This document shows, in pieces, positions 25,332-32,131 of a DNA stretch of 32,131 nt. A model generated the notes under the pieces. That model was not told the origin of the DNA, made no database searches, and saw nothing but the letters and a program-made list of their open reading frames with translations. Origin of the DNA: Chloroflexaceae bacterium. Its GTDB lineage: Bacteria; Chloroflexota; Chloroflexia; Chloroflexales; Chloroflexaceae. Location: NCBI GenBank assembly GCA_012032475.1, contig JAAUSY010000028.1, positions 1 through 32,131 on the forward strand. Direction: 5' to 3'. Positions within the stretch are counted from its first letter, which is position 1; each line of letters starts with the position of its first letter. The translations under genes were made by a program, and so were the position numbers.

Positions 25332-25340
25332 ATTATATCA
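25332..25340 (-). promoter_or_regulatory. Extended -10 promoter of the STAND-radical SAM operon
   Basis: On the minus strand a perfect TATAAT (25337-25332) is preceded by TGA, an extended -10. No -35 is seen 17 bp upstream. The leader to the ATG at 25242 would be about 80 bases. Confidence 0.6.
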
Positions 25341-25356
25341 TTGATGAACCGAAGGA

Positions 25357-25389
25357 GCGGAGATGGTGCGGAGATGGTGCGGAGATGGT
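25357..25389. repeat. Three 11-bp direct repeats where the -35 of the STAND promoter would be
   Basis: GCGGAGATGGT occurs three times head to tail. The period is about one helical turn, and the array covers roughly -32 to -64 relative to the predicted STAND operon start site. That is where an activator would bind at a promoter lacking a -35 box. Confidence 0.6.
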
Positions 25390-25404
25390 GCGACCAAAGA
25401 TTAT

Positions 25405-25440
25405 CCATGTGACATACCCCCGGATAAGCCATGTGGCGTA
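25405..25440. repeat. Paired direct repeat CCATGTGRCRTA
   Basis: CCATGTGACATA (25405-25416) and CCATGTGGCGTA (25429-25440) match in 10 of 12 positions and start 24 bp apart, in the shared control region of the divergent STAND and sigma genes. Possible regulator sites. Confidence 0.35.
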
Positions 25441-25541
25441 TAGCCGGGGAGGGGGTTGCGCCGTATACTAGACCCCAGGAGAACGCAGTGGTTTCGGGCT
25501 ATTCTCCCCTGAGTCTCGACAATTTATCCACCAGCAGGCTC

Positions 25542-25569
25542 TTGACATCGGGAAACATTGCGGTACGCT
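25542..25569 (+). promoter_or_regulatory. Candidate promoter of the sigma factor gene
   Basis: A perfect TTGACA at 25542-25547 is followed after 16 bp by TACGCT (three of six to TATAAT). Start near 25576 would give a leader of about 290 bases. Confidence 0.45.
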
Positions 25570-25671
25570 GAGGAAGAAAAGGACCTGTTCATTATTATCA
25601 TCATCATGATACGTGATTTTTGGTAAATTCTTGCGTTCTACCGATAGAGAGGTTGATGGAACCTGCTTGTG

Positions 25672-25687
25672 TGGCACAATTCTTGCA
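25672..25687 (+). promoter_or_regulatory. Sigma-54 type -24/-12 sequence
   Basis: TGGCAC, five bases, then TTGCA: the invariant GG (25673-25674) and GC (25685-25686) are ten bases apart as in the sigma-54 consensus. It is 180 bp before the sigma factor start. No activator ATPase or rpoN gene is in the window, and rpoN is not usual in Chloroflexi as far as I know, so this may be chance. Confidence 0.3.
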
Positions 25688-25866
25688 AGGTAACGACGCA
25701 ACCGCGTCGGAGATTAGGGCAGCCTGGCAGTGGTGGGTCTCTGGGGAGGGCAAAACCGGGAGGGCAACGGGCGGTGCAACAAATGGGCCTCCATGGTCGT
25801 CCTGGTACTATGGGAGAACCAGTTCCCCACCCAGGGGAGAGCTATGCTGCAACAGGAGATAGAGCC

Positions 25867-26955
25867 GTGAAAACTTTCCGTGACACCCATCCCATAGATG
25901 AAGAAGAAGCAACAAGCCAGCTCGATCCATCGGAGGATGCGGAAGAATCAGAGGATGCTGAGCTGTGGGATCATACTGACCGGGAACCGGACGATGCTGA
26001 TACATTGGTCGAAGAGGACCGTGAAAAAGTGGTCGGAAAGGATTTTCTCGATGACTCGGTGCAACTATATCTCCACGAGATCGGTCAGGTCCCGCTGCTC
26101 ACGGCGGAGGAAGAATATACCCTGGCCCAGAGCGTCACTCGTGGGCGAGAAGCCCGGACCCTCCTCGAAAATGAAGCGTACCGCTCATGGACCGAGCGCC
26201 TGGCGCTGGAGCGAGATATGGTCGTCGCCGATGAATCGCGGCGAAAGCTCATTCAGGCCAATCTTCGCCTGGTCGTCAGCGTTGCCAAGAAATATATTGG
26301 TCGCTCAATGTCGTTTATGGACCTGGTCCAGGAAGGCAACATCGGGTTGATGCGAGCCGTGGAGAAATTTGACTACAGCCGCGGCAACCGATTTTCGACG
26401 TATGCCACCTGGTGGATTCGGCAGGCGGTGACCCGCGCCATTGCCGAGCAGAGCCGCTTGATTCGCCTGCCGGTGCATCTGAGCGATTCGATTACCCGGC
26501 TGCGGCGGGTGGTTCACCAGCTTGAGCAGAAGTTGGAGCGCGAGCCGACCCACGAGGAGATTGCCGAAGCGCTGGAAATGAGCCTGAACAAGGTCAAGCG
26601 GCTGATGCAGGCATCTACGCAGCCGGTTTCGCTCGAACAGCCGTTGAAGCACAATGAGCGCGAAGGGCGCGTGGGGGAAATTCTGGCCGATGAAAACCTG
26701 GAGTCCCCGATTGAGATTGCGGCGCAGCAAATGTTGAAAAACGAACTGAACGCTATCTTGAATGATTTGCCTGAGCGTGAGCGCAAGGTGTTGCTCCTGC
26801 GCTATGGCCTGACGGACGGGCGGCGGCACACGCTGGAAGAGGTCGGGGTGGCCTTTGGGATTACCCGCGAACGCACCCGCCAGATTGAGGCGGATGCCCT
26901 GCGGCGGCTCCGCCACCAGAGCAGCGGTCGCTATCTCCAGAGCTACCTGGAATAA
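25867..26955 (+). CDS. Sigma-70 family RNA polymerase sigma factor, SigA/RpoD-like
   Basis: 362 residues from a GTG at 25867 with AGGAG eight bases upstream. The frame is open further back to an ATG at 25669, but that extension is low-complexity and overlaps promoter sequence. The acidic N-terminus is followed by region 1.2 ([20 protein letters not shown], about 63-83), region 2 ([33 protein letters not shown] and [17 protein letters not shown], about 132-194), region 3 (about 205-270) and region 4 with a helix-turn-helix at [20 protein letters not shown]. Regions 2.4 and 4.2 keep the principal-sigma residues, so it should read ordinary -10/-35 promoters. The lack of a long region 1.1 suggests a group 2 or short SigA. 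A PH-like membrane protein gene follows after 39 bp. Confidence 0.93.
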   Translation: MKTFRDTHPIDEEEATSQLDPSEDAEESEDAELWDHTDREPDDADTLVEEDREKVVGKDFLDDSVQLYLHEIGQVPLLTAEEEYTLAQSVTRGREARTLLENEAYRSWTERLALERDMVVADESRRKLIQANLRLVVSVAKKYIGRSMSFMDLVQEGNIGLMRAVEKFDYSRGNRFSTYATWWIRQAVTRAIAEQSRLIRLPVHLSDSITRLRRVVHQLEQKLEREPTHEEIAEALEMSLNKVKRLMQASTQPVSLEQPLKHNEREGRVGEILADENLESPIEIAAQQMLKNELNAILNDLPERERKVLLLRYGLTDGRRHTLEEVGVAFGITRERTRQIEADALRRLRHQSSGRYLQSYLE

Positions 26956-26994
26956 TCCCATTCTGTTCAGTTCTGTGAAATTGAGGATATGACG

Positions 26995-27429
26995 ATGCCA
27001 GGAGTTTATAAACATACCCAGATAGGATACCTGACCCTGAGCTTCATCGGCGTGGCAATCCTGGTGACTGGGACGACAATGTTCTCCAGTCCCCATATCA
27101 TCGGTGTGGTGGTGCTGGTGGTGCTCATCGTGGTGGCGGTCCTGTTCGCCAGCCTGACCATTGAGATACGAGACGGAGCCGTGCGAGCGGCTTTCGGGCC
27201 GGGCCTGATTCACAAGACCGTGCCGCTTGGTGATATTGAGCGCTGCGAGACGCTCCGCTACCCCTGGTATTACGGGTGGGGCATTCGCTTCACCCCGCAG
27301 GGGGTGCTGTACAACGTTTCGGGGCTTCAGGCGGTCAAGCTCGTGCTGAAGAGCGGGCATGCGGTCCTGCTTGGAACGGATGAACCGGAGAAACTCTGTA
27401 GCGCCATTCGTGGAGCCTTATACCAGTGA
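26995..27429 (+). CDS. Small membrane protein with PH-like domain
   Basis: 144 residues. I choose the second in-frame ATG (26995) because GAGG lies eight bases before it but only two before the ATG at 26989. Two membrane helices (about 12-30 and 35-53) are followed by a compact beta-rich domain (TIEIRDGAVRAAFGPGLIHKTV ... YPWYYGWGIRF) like the bacterial PH domains of YdbT/DUF304-type proteins. The function of such proteins is generally unknown. It is probably co-transcribed with the sigma factor gene and ends before a clear terminator. Confidence 0.8.
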   Translation: MPGVYKHTQIGYLTLSFIGVAILVTGTTMFSSPHIIGVVVLVVLIVVAVLFASLTIEIRDGAVRAAFGPGLIHKTVPLGDIERCETLRYPWYYGWGIRFTPQGVLYNVSGLQAVKLVLKSGHAVLLGTDEPEKLCSAIRGALYQ

Positions 27430-27535
27430 CGAGCGACTCATTACTAGCATCATTCATACGAAACAACCCTTACCTGGACACCTTTCCTTACCAAGTCCCT
27501 CCCCTCAACTAAGGCTTACCTGAGCCTACCGACCG

Positions 27536-27565
27536 AGACCCGGAGACGAGAGACCCTCCGGGTCT
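27536..27565 (+). terminator. Rho-independent terminator after the sigma/PH-like operon
   Basis: AGACCCGGAG (27536-27545) pairs perfectly with CTCCGGGTCT (27556-27565) around a ten-base loop, followed by GTTATTT on the plus strand. The minus strand lacks a T tract, so it serves the plus-strand genes. Confidence 0.75.
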
Positions 27566-27601
27566 GTTATTTGCGACCGGACGAGTGACGCGTCACAGCG
27601 T

Positions 27602-28096
27602 TCACTCCCGCACCAGTTCGACTTCAGTACTGCCGCAGTTGGGGCACTTATGGAGCGGTTGCGCCACGCTGAAGATGCTGTGGCAGTGGGCGCACCGCCG
27701 CACCACCTTGCTCTCCTTCAGGCCGGGGAAGAGATAGACCTTGCGGTCTTCGCGCCATTCGCCCCGCGCCTGTTGTCGTCGTTCGAGCAGGTCCAGCGCA
27801 TCACGGGCGGCCTGGTCGGGCACACCAAGCTCGGCCACCACCTGGTCCACGGTGACCTCCGCGTTGCTGCGGCGGGCCAGTTCGACAATGCTATCATCCA
27901 GCGTATCCGCCGATAGCTGTTTCTCCCGCACCAGCACCCATATCCCGAAGGCTATCAGCGGCACGCCGAGGACCGCCAGCGCCAGCGCGTTCAGCAACCG
28001 CTGCGGATTGGCAATGGCCGCAATGAGGAAGATAAGCCCCAACACCAGCAGCAGCGCCCCGACCACGATAGCAATGAGAGCTGCGATTCGTTTCAT
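27602..28096 (-). CDS. Membrane-anchored winged-helix/zinc-ribbon protein
   Basis: 164 residues from the ATG at 28096 with GGGAG seven bases upstream. The frame is open back to 28306, but that part is the neighbouring gene read out of frame. Two N-terminal helices (about 4-27 and 36-56) anchor it. Residues 65-125 look like a small winged helix (VTVDQVVAELGVPDQAARDALDLLE, then GEWREDRKVYLFPG). A C-terminal zinc ribbon uses Cys135, Cys138, Cys151 and Cys154. It is last in the operon with the Cys/His-tail protein and the radical SAM enzyme, 11 bp after the coiled-coil gene. Its role is unknown; the soluble part faces the cytoplasm if both helices cross. Confidence 0.8.
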   Translation of the reverse strand: MKRIAALIAIVVGALLLVLGLIFLIAAIANPQRLLNALALAVLGVPLIAFGIWVLVREKQLSADTLDDSIVELARRSNAEVTVDQVVAELGVPDQAARDALDLLERRQQARGEWREDRKVYLFPGLKESKVVRRCAHCHSIFSVAQPLHKCPNCGSTEVELVRE

Positions 28097-28107
28097 CTTC
28101 TTTCTCC

Positions 28108-29325
28108 CTATCCCCAGGCTCGCGTTGCCGCGTTCAAAGCATCGCCCAGTTCCTTGAACATCTGCTTGATGGTTTGCTCGGTCAGGGTTTTTTCCATGGT
28201 CGGCCTGACGGTGTCTACAAATTCCAGGGGCACCTTGCTGAGACGCGCCTCGTTGCGCACCTGCTGGCGCAGTGGCTCCCATAGCTCGTGAAACTCCACC
28301 ACCCACGCCGGGAGCGAGATGGTCAGCGGAGGCAGGTGGGCGCTGTGTTGCCGCTGCTGGTCAATGACCGACCGGACGCTCTGACTGAAGAGCTTCATCC
28401 CCTGTTGGAGGCCGTCCAGCAGGGCAATCAGCCCGGCCACGCGGGTCAACCCCTCGTGGTAGTGGTCGGTCTGGTGGTTGAGCACAAGCATCTGGCGCAG
28501 GTCGGGTTCTAGCTGGCTCTGCTCGCACAGGTCGGGGGTCTTCAGGTCGTCCAGTTCTTTGAACACGGCCCGCCGGCGGGCCAGTGCTTCCAACCGTGCC
28601 TCCTCCTCCAGTTGCTCCAACTCGGAGCGCAGGTGCGCCAGCGCCAGGTTTTGTTCGTTCCACGCCTGCTGGAGCCTGGTTTGCTCCTCGCTGGCGCTCT
28701 TCTTGAATTGCTGCCACTCGACCCGCACGCCATACAGGGCTTCCTGCTGCGACCGCATCCGTCCAATCAACTGCTGGCGCTGGCGGTCAACCCGGTCTAT
28801 CTTCTGAAAGTTGAGCAGGAAACCCAGGCACCCCCGGTTCAAGGCTTTCAGGCGTTTGTCAAGCTGCTGAATTTCTTCGCGCAGCCGGGCGATTTCTGCT
28901 TTGATCTGCTCCTCGCGCTGGTCGAACACCGGGTTCTTGCGGCGGAGTTCTCGCTCCTTTTCCTGGGCCATCTCCAGGGTGTGGTCAAGCTCCGCCTCGC
29001 GCTCCGGTATGAGCGTGCGCAGGTCGTCGCGCCGCTGCCGGGCGGCCTTGCGCTCCTGCTCGAAGCGCCGGTCAATCTTCTGGCGCAGCGCCGGGTTGAG
29101 CACGCCGTTCTGGTGGCCTTCGTGGCTTTCGGTGCTGTCCAGGTGCTTGAGTACGAGGTCTGTCAGACGGGCCAGTTCGGCATCATGCTTCGCCCGAAAT
29201 TCGGCATAGCTGGTGGTGAACCCGGCCTGCACCTCGTCCAGTTCGTTCCGCACCTGCTCAATGCGACGCGTGGTGTCTGTCAGAAACGTATCGAAATCAT
29301 GCTGTGAAAATGCTCTCTGGCTCAT
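28108..29325 (-). CDS. Coiled-coil protein of the radical SAM operon
   Basis: 405 residues with no signal peptide or membrane helix. Long charged heptad stretches (about 15-75, 85-165 and 190-265, rich in Glu, Arg, Gln and Leu) are interrupted by a short hydrophobic link (GCLGFLLNFQKIDRV, about 164-178). The C-terminal 140 residues are helical but less charged. I do not recognise a family. It starts 40 bp after the radical SAM gene, with purine-rich GGAGGGAAGAGGG ahead of the ATG, and the zinc-ribbon gene follows after 11 bp. In this operon it could be a scaffold that brings the tail protein and the enzyme together, which is inference only. Confidence 0.8.
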   Translation of the reverse strand: MSQRAFSQHDFDTFLTDTTRRIEQVRNELDEVQAGFTTSYAEFRAKHDAELARLTDLVLKHLDSTESHEGHQNGVLNPALRQKIDRRFEQERKAARQRRDDLRTLIPEREAELDHTLEMAQEKERELRRKNPVFDQREEQIKAEIARLREEIQQLDKRLKALNRGCLGFLLNFQKIDRVDRQRQQLIGRMRSQQEALYGVRVEWQQFKKSASEEQTRLQQAWNEQNLALAHLRSELEQLEEEARLEALARRRAVFKELDDLKTPDLCEQSQLEPDLRQMLVLNHQTDHYHEGLTRVAGLIALLDGLQQGMKLFSQSVRSVIDQQRQHSAHLPPLTISLPAWVVEFHELWEPLRQQVRNEARLSKVPLEFVDTVRPTMEKTLTEQTIKQMFKELGDALNAATRAWG

Positions 29326-29365
29326 GCCCTCTTCCCTCCCTCTTCCCTCCCCCGGTTACCTCACT

Positions 29366-30787
29366 TCATCCCTTCATCCCAACCCCTTTGACCCGACCGA
29401 ACAGCACCCGCCTGGCCCCCCAGAGCAGCATCTCCCACGGCCAGGTGCGGCGGGTGTGGGCGCGGATGGCTTCGAACGACCCCTGCTCATCCCAGTAGAG
29501 CGGGCACGCCCCGTGGCAAAGGTGCTCCAGGTCGCAGCCTTTGCAGCCGGGCGGGAGAAAGTGCTTGTCGTGCCAGTAGCGGGCCGCCGGGCTGTTCCAG
29601 ATGGTTTCGAAGTCCTGGTGCAGCAAGTTCCCGATACCTCGCTCGAAGCTGGAACAGGGGAGCACCTGCCCATCCGGGGCGATGGAAAGCAGGCCATCGG
29701 CCGCAGCGCAGGACTGCCCCCCCAGGCTGTGGGCGATGGGGTTGAACAGGCAGTAGGGCACCGGTGAATACCAGACAAAGTGCATCCCCCGTTCTTCGGC
29801 GTGGTCTCTCAGCCGCAAGATAATCTCGCCAATCGAGGGATAGTCAATCTCCTGCCGGCCCACGGCATCTCCCGTGCGGATGACCATATTCATGGAAAGG
29901 TATTCCTGCCCCATCGCGGCCAGCAGGTCAATCAGCGCCGGCAGCGAAGCCACGTTGTCCCGGTTGACCGTGGTGTTGGTGTGGGTGTGGATACCCGCAG
30001 CCTTCAAGTTTCGCACCCCCTGGAGGGTGCGCTCGAACGCACCCGGACGCTGCACCACCGCATCGTGGGTGGCAGCGTCGCCCGCTTCCAGGCTCACCTG
30101 GGCCGAATCGAGACCGGCAGCAACGAGTGTTTCGACAAAGGCCGGGCGAGCGCAGCGCAAGCCGTTGGTAATCAGGTTGACGCGCATCCCCCGTGCTCTG
30201 GCGTGGGCGATGACTTCTGGCAGGTCCTTGCGCGTGGTCGGTTCGCCACCCGTGAACGAGATGGTGGGGACCTTCGCCTGGTCCACGATAGCGTCAATGA
30301 CCGTCTTCACCTCGTCGGTGGTCATCTGCCGAAGGGCGCGGCGGCGGGTCGGCGCACTGGCATAGCAAAACCGGCACCGCAACTGGCACCCGTAGGTCAG
30401 GGCGATTTCAGAGAGGACCGGGTAGCGATACTGGTGGGTGCCAAAGGGAGCCGTGCGGACCAGGGGGGCAGGGGATGCGCCATCGCGGAGCAGCAGCGAG
30501 AGGCTGTGGAGCAGCCGGTCCAGGTCGCTGGCGGCTTGCTCACGGGGGATGTGGTAGCGGGCAGTGATGTGGTCAATGACCGCGGCCACGTTGACGGTCT
30601 CCTGGCGGTAGAGCGTGTGGAGCATGGCCGTCGCGGTGGGGTTGAGAAAGTGCATCCGGTTGGGGCGAAGGATGAGCAGGTTATCTTCGGGCCGGATGAA
30701 CAGGAAGTCACGCGTGCTCGCCACCAGCGATGACGCAGTTTGTTGAAGCTGTTCGCAGGCTATTGGTGTCGTCATTGGCATCGGCAT
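29366..30787 (-). CDS. PqqD-like domain fused to radical SAM/SPASM enzyme, putative tail maturase
   Basis: 473 residues. Residues about 28-100 form a PqqD/RRE-type recognition domain (LLILRPNRMHFLNPTATAML, then helices to LLHSLSLLL). These domains bind leader segments of RiPP precursors. The radical SAM core has Cys134, Cys138 and Cys141 for the 4Fe-4S cluster and GGEP at 180-183 for SAM binding. The SPASM region has Cys360, Cys378, Cys415, Cys418, Cys424 and Cys428 (including CKGCDLEHLCHGAC) for auxiliary clusters. Family enzymes make thioether, C-C or related cross-links or oxidise side chains. The gene starts 39 bp after the stop of the Cys/His-tail membrane protein, whose tail is the natural candidate substrate. 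No free short precursor gene with a ribosome site is seen. Confidence 0.9.
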   Translation of the reverse strand: MPMPMTTPIACEQLQQTASSLVASTRDFLFIRPEDNLLILRPNRMHFLNPTATAMLHTLYRQETVNVAAVIDHITARYHIPREQAASDLDRLLHSLSLLLRDGASPAPLVRTAPFGTHQYRYPVLSEIALTYGCQLRCRFCYASAPTRRRALRQMTTDEVKTVIDAIVDQAKVPTISFTGGEPTTRKDLPEVIAHARARGMRVNLITNGLRCARPAFVETLVAAGLDSAQVSLEAGDAATHDAVVQRPGAFERTLQGVRNLKAAGIHTHTNTTVNRDNVASLPALIDLLAAMGQEYLSMNMVIRTGDAVGRQEIDYPSIGEIILRLRDHAEERGMHFVWYSPVPYCLFNPIAHSLGGQSCAAADGLLSIAPDGQVLPCSSFERGIGNLLHQDFETIWNSPAARYWHDKHFLPPGCKGCDLEHLCHGACPLYWDEQGSFEAIRAHTRRTWPWEMLLWGARRVLFGRVKGVGMKG

Positions 30788-30826
30788 TCAGCATCGGTTC
30801 TGTTAACCAGCAGCGATTATCCCCGT

Positions 30827-32131
30827 TTAGAAGCTGCTTACACAGGCGCTATGGCACGCCGAGTGGCAGGCCGAGTGGGAGACGCACGCCGAGTGGCAGG
30901 CCGAGTGGGAGACGCACGCCGAGTGGCAGGCATCGTGGACGCACGCGCTGTGGCACGCGCTGTGGCACGCGCTGTGGCAGGCATCATAGACGGCTCCCTG
31001 GGCACCAAGCAGCCGTTCAACGGCGCTGGCAGTTGATGCGGCCATCCCCTCGACCGTGTCGGCCACGCTCCCGGCCACCCCTTCCATCAGGGTGGCGGCA
31101 TGGTCTGCGGCTGTAACGACGGGCGAACGGCGTACGGCCTCCAACATGTCCGAGGCAACCACGCCCGCGGTCACTCCGGCTTCGCTGGCGCGGCCCACCG
31201 TCACGCCAGGGGCAGCGCGGCGATATTCTCGCGACAGGAGTATCCAGTCCAGATCGTCGTCCCGCGGGCGGGTGCGCCGGCTGCTGGAGGTGTGGGAGGC
31301 GTGGTAGCTTGTCCAGGCTTCTTCGGCCCGCTGCTGATACTTCTCGCGGGTGGCCTTCGGGTCGGCGTTCCACATCCTGGTCTGCAACCGCGCCGAAAGG
31401 CGGTGCATCACCCGGTCAATCGTCTCCTTCGAGAGGGTGCCGTCTTCCTGCACCCCGGCGATGAGCGCTTGCTCGTAGTCTTCCGTTGCGGCGTTGGGGT
31501 TGGTCAACTCCAGTTGGAGGGGGCGGTGGTTCACCACCGTGACCGCTCCTTTGCGCGTCAGAATCATAATCAGCAGGGTGAGCGCCTTCGCCGTGTCGCC
31601 AATCAGCAGCGCGGCTTCGATGGCGGTCAGGTCGGGCACGAGGCCGGGTTGCTCGAAGGTCTCGATTACAATCTCTGGCGCTTCGTAGCGGTCTTTGAAG
31701 GGAGTTGCCTTGGCTTTCGTAAACCGACGAACGAGCAGGAGGATGATTCCGACGAGCATCAGCGCTGGAACGCCCACACAGGCTCCCAGGATGGCAAAGG
31801 CCCATCCGGGCGAAAGCGCGGGTTCTTCGCTCCCGCGGGCGGTTGCGGGAGGGGACGTCTGGCCTTTCGTCGGGGCCGCGGGAGCTATGGAGAAATAGCG
31901 TGCTGGCACGTAGAAAGAAGGTTCGAACGGCTCCTGGGGGGAAAGGTCTGTTCTGGCGGCGTAGACCGACAGCCAGGACGCGCCGGTCGTCTCGTCTACG
32001 GTCGGGTAGTAGGCCCAGGTGTCGAACCGGGAAACCACCTCCGGTTCGATGATGAGTCCCCGATTCGTCCACCACCTCGTCCGTGACCTGTTCTTCTCTG
32101 GTGATGCCCGCCGGTAGTTCGATGGGCAGGA
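30827..32131 (-). CDS. DUF2207-like membrane protein with Cys-His-Ser-Ala repeat tail, N-terminus cut by window edge
   Basis: The continuous frame runs 32038-30827 (403 residues from a GTG), but the protein clearly continues to the window edge. Upstream coding (LPIELPAGITREEQVTDEVVDES) is in another frame and joins GLIIEPEVVSRF if one base is removed from the four-base G/C run at 32058-32061. In the 403-residue numbering, an outside domain (1-75) precedes one membrane helix (78-103). A cytoplasmic DUF2207-like part follows (LTAIEAALLIGDTAKALTLL, about 138-157). A helical Ala/Val-rich region (280-350) then leads to a tail at 351-403 with 11 Cys (354, 358, 362, 366, 371, 375, 381, 385, 391, 395, 399) in CHSA repeats. 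DUF2207 proteins normally end in Gly-rich tails. Directly upstream of the PqqD-radical SAM gene. Confidence 0.85.
   Translation of the reverse strand, partial: SCPSNYRRASPEKNRSRTRWWTNRGLIIEPEVVSRFDTWAYYPTVDETTGASWLSVYAARTDLSPQEPFEPSFYVPARYFSIAPAAPTKGQTSPPATARGSEEPALSPGWAFAILGACVGVPALMLVGIILLLVRRFTKAKATPFKDRYEAPEIVIETFEQPGLVPDLTAIEAALLIGDTAKALTLLIMILTRKGAVTVVNHRPLQLELTNPNAATEDYEQALIAGVQEDGTLSKETIDRVMHRLSARLQTRMWNADPKATREKYQQRAEEAWTSYHASHTSSSRRTRPRDDDLDWILLSREYRRAAPGVTVGRASEAGVTAGVVASDMLEAVRRSPVVTAADHAATLMEGVAGSVADTVEGMAASTASAVERLLGAQGAVYDACHSACHSACHSACVHDACHSACVSHSACHSACVSHSACHSACHSACVSSF
30854..30930. repeat. 30-bp tandem repeat encoding part of the Cys/His tail
   Basis: The same 30-base unit occurs exactly at 30854-30883 and 30884-30913, and its first 17 bases again at 30914-30930. 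Each unit encodes ten residues, VSHSACHSAC. The neighbouring CHSA repeats (30840-30853 and 30944-30985) use different codons for Ser, His and Ala. Confidence 0.9.

Larger units (their letters stand above)
25243..25866. other. Divergent intergenic region between the STAND and sigma factor genes
   Basis: About 620 bp holding control elements for both directions: an extended -10 and 11-bp repeats for the STAND operon, a pair of direct repeats, a -35/-10 promoter and a sigma-54-like site for the sigma gene (each listed). A 10-bp palindrome AACCGCGGTT lies at 25309-25318 in the STAND leader. Frames read here look non-coding. Confidence 0.5.

Noticed and set aside
25468..25701. 77-codon minus-strand frame in the sigma control region
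   Set aside because: It covers the TTGACA promoter and the sigma-54-like site and shows no coding character.
30745..30800. 28-codon frame (MLNADANDD...) between the tail protein and the radical SAM gene as a free precursor peptide
   Set aside because: It overlaps the radical SAM start, has no ribosome site, and lacks repeated Cys or other precursor features.
30854..30930. CRISPR-like array
   Set aside because: The 30-base units are directly adjacent with no spacers and lie in frame inside a gene.

Overview
The window is about 32 kb of GC-rich (roughly 60% by eye), densely packed bacterial DNA. I read it as Chloroflexota, most likely a filamentous Chloroflexales or Herpetosiphonales type. 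The reasons are a tricorn-type protease, a DUF2207/DUF4126/FmdB assortment, a GlmU-like nucleotidyltransferase and a high density of sensor proteins. This is inference from gene content only. I saw no rRNA, tRNA, CRISPR array, phage gene or transposase.

Layout, left to right. Positions 1-5832 (minus strand) form a signalling operon: hybrid histidine kinase, then a response regulator/PP2C phosphatase split by a one-base frameshift, then a DUF2207 membrane protein that runs off the left edge. Positions 6164-7998 (minus) hold a hydroxypyruvate-isomerase-like enzyme and a DUF4126 membrane protein broken by three frameshifts. Positions 8079-13822 (minus) hold a penicillin-binding protein, a small lipoprotein and a tricorn protease broken by two frameshifts, with overlapping ends. 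Positions 14076-16574 (plus) hold an orphan ABC-2 permease with a possible leader ORF, an FmdB-type zinc ribbon protein and a sugar-phosphate nucleotidyltransferase. Positions 16705-20947 (minus) hold a PAS-PAS-GAF-GGDEF diguanylate cyclase and a CHASE3 chemoreceptor. Positions 21355-25242 (minus) hold a STAND ATPase with TPR repeats and a radical SAM/SPASM enzyme. Positions 25867-27429 (plus) hold a sigma-70 factor and a small PH-like membrane protein.

Positions 27602-32131 (minus) hold the most interesting locus. It is a four-gene operon: a membrane protein with an extraordinary C-terminal Cys/His repeat tail (Cys-His-Ser-Ala repeated, 11 Cys in 46 residues), an enzyme with a PqqD-like recognition domain fused to radical SAM and SPASM domains, a coiled-coil protein, and a membrane-anchored winged-helix/zinc-ribbon protein. 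The arrangement resembles a RiPP-type modification system in which the substrate is the tail of a membrane protein rather than a free small peptide. The DUF2207 protein at the left edge gives a contrast: it has the usual Gly-rich tail and no radical SAM neighbour.

Quality caution: at least seven single- or two-base frame breaks fall in short G/C runs, six of them in the left 10.2 kb and one near 32,060. Each is restored by a one- or two-base change to a well-conserved protein. Assembly or base-calling error is therefore more likely than true gene decay, but the sequence alone cannot decide this.
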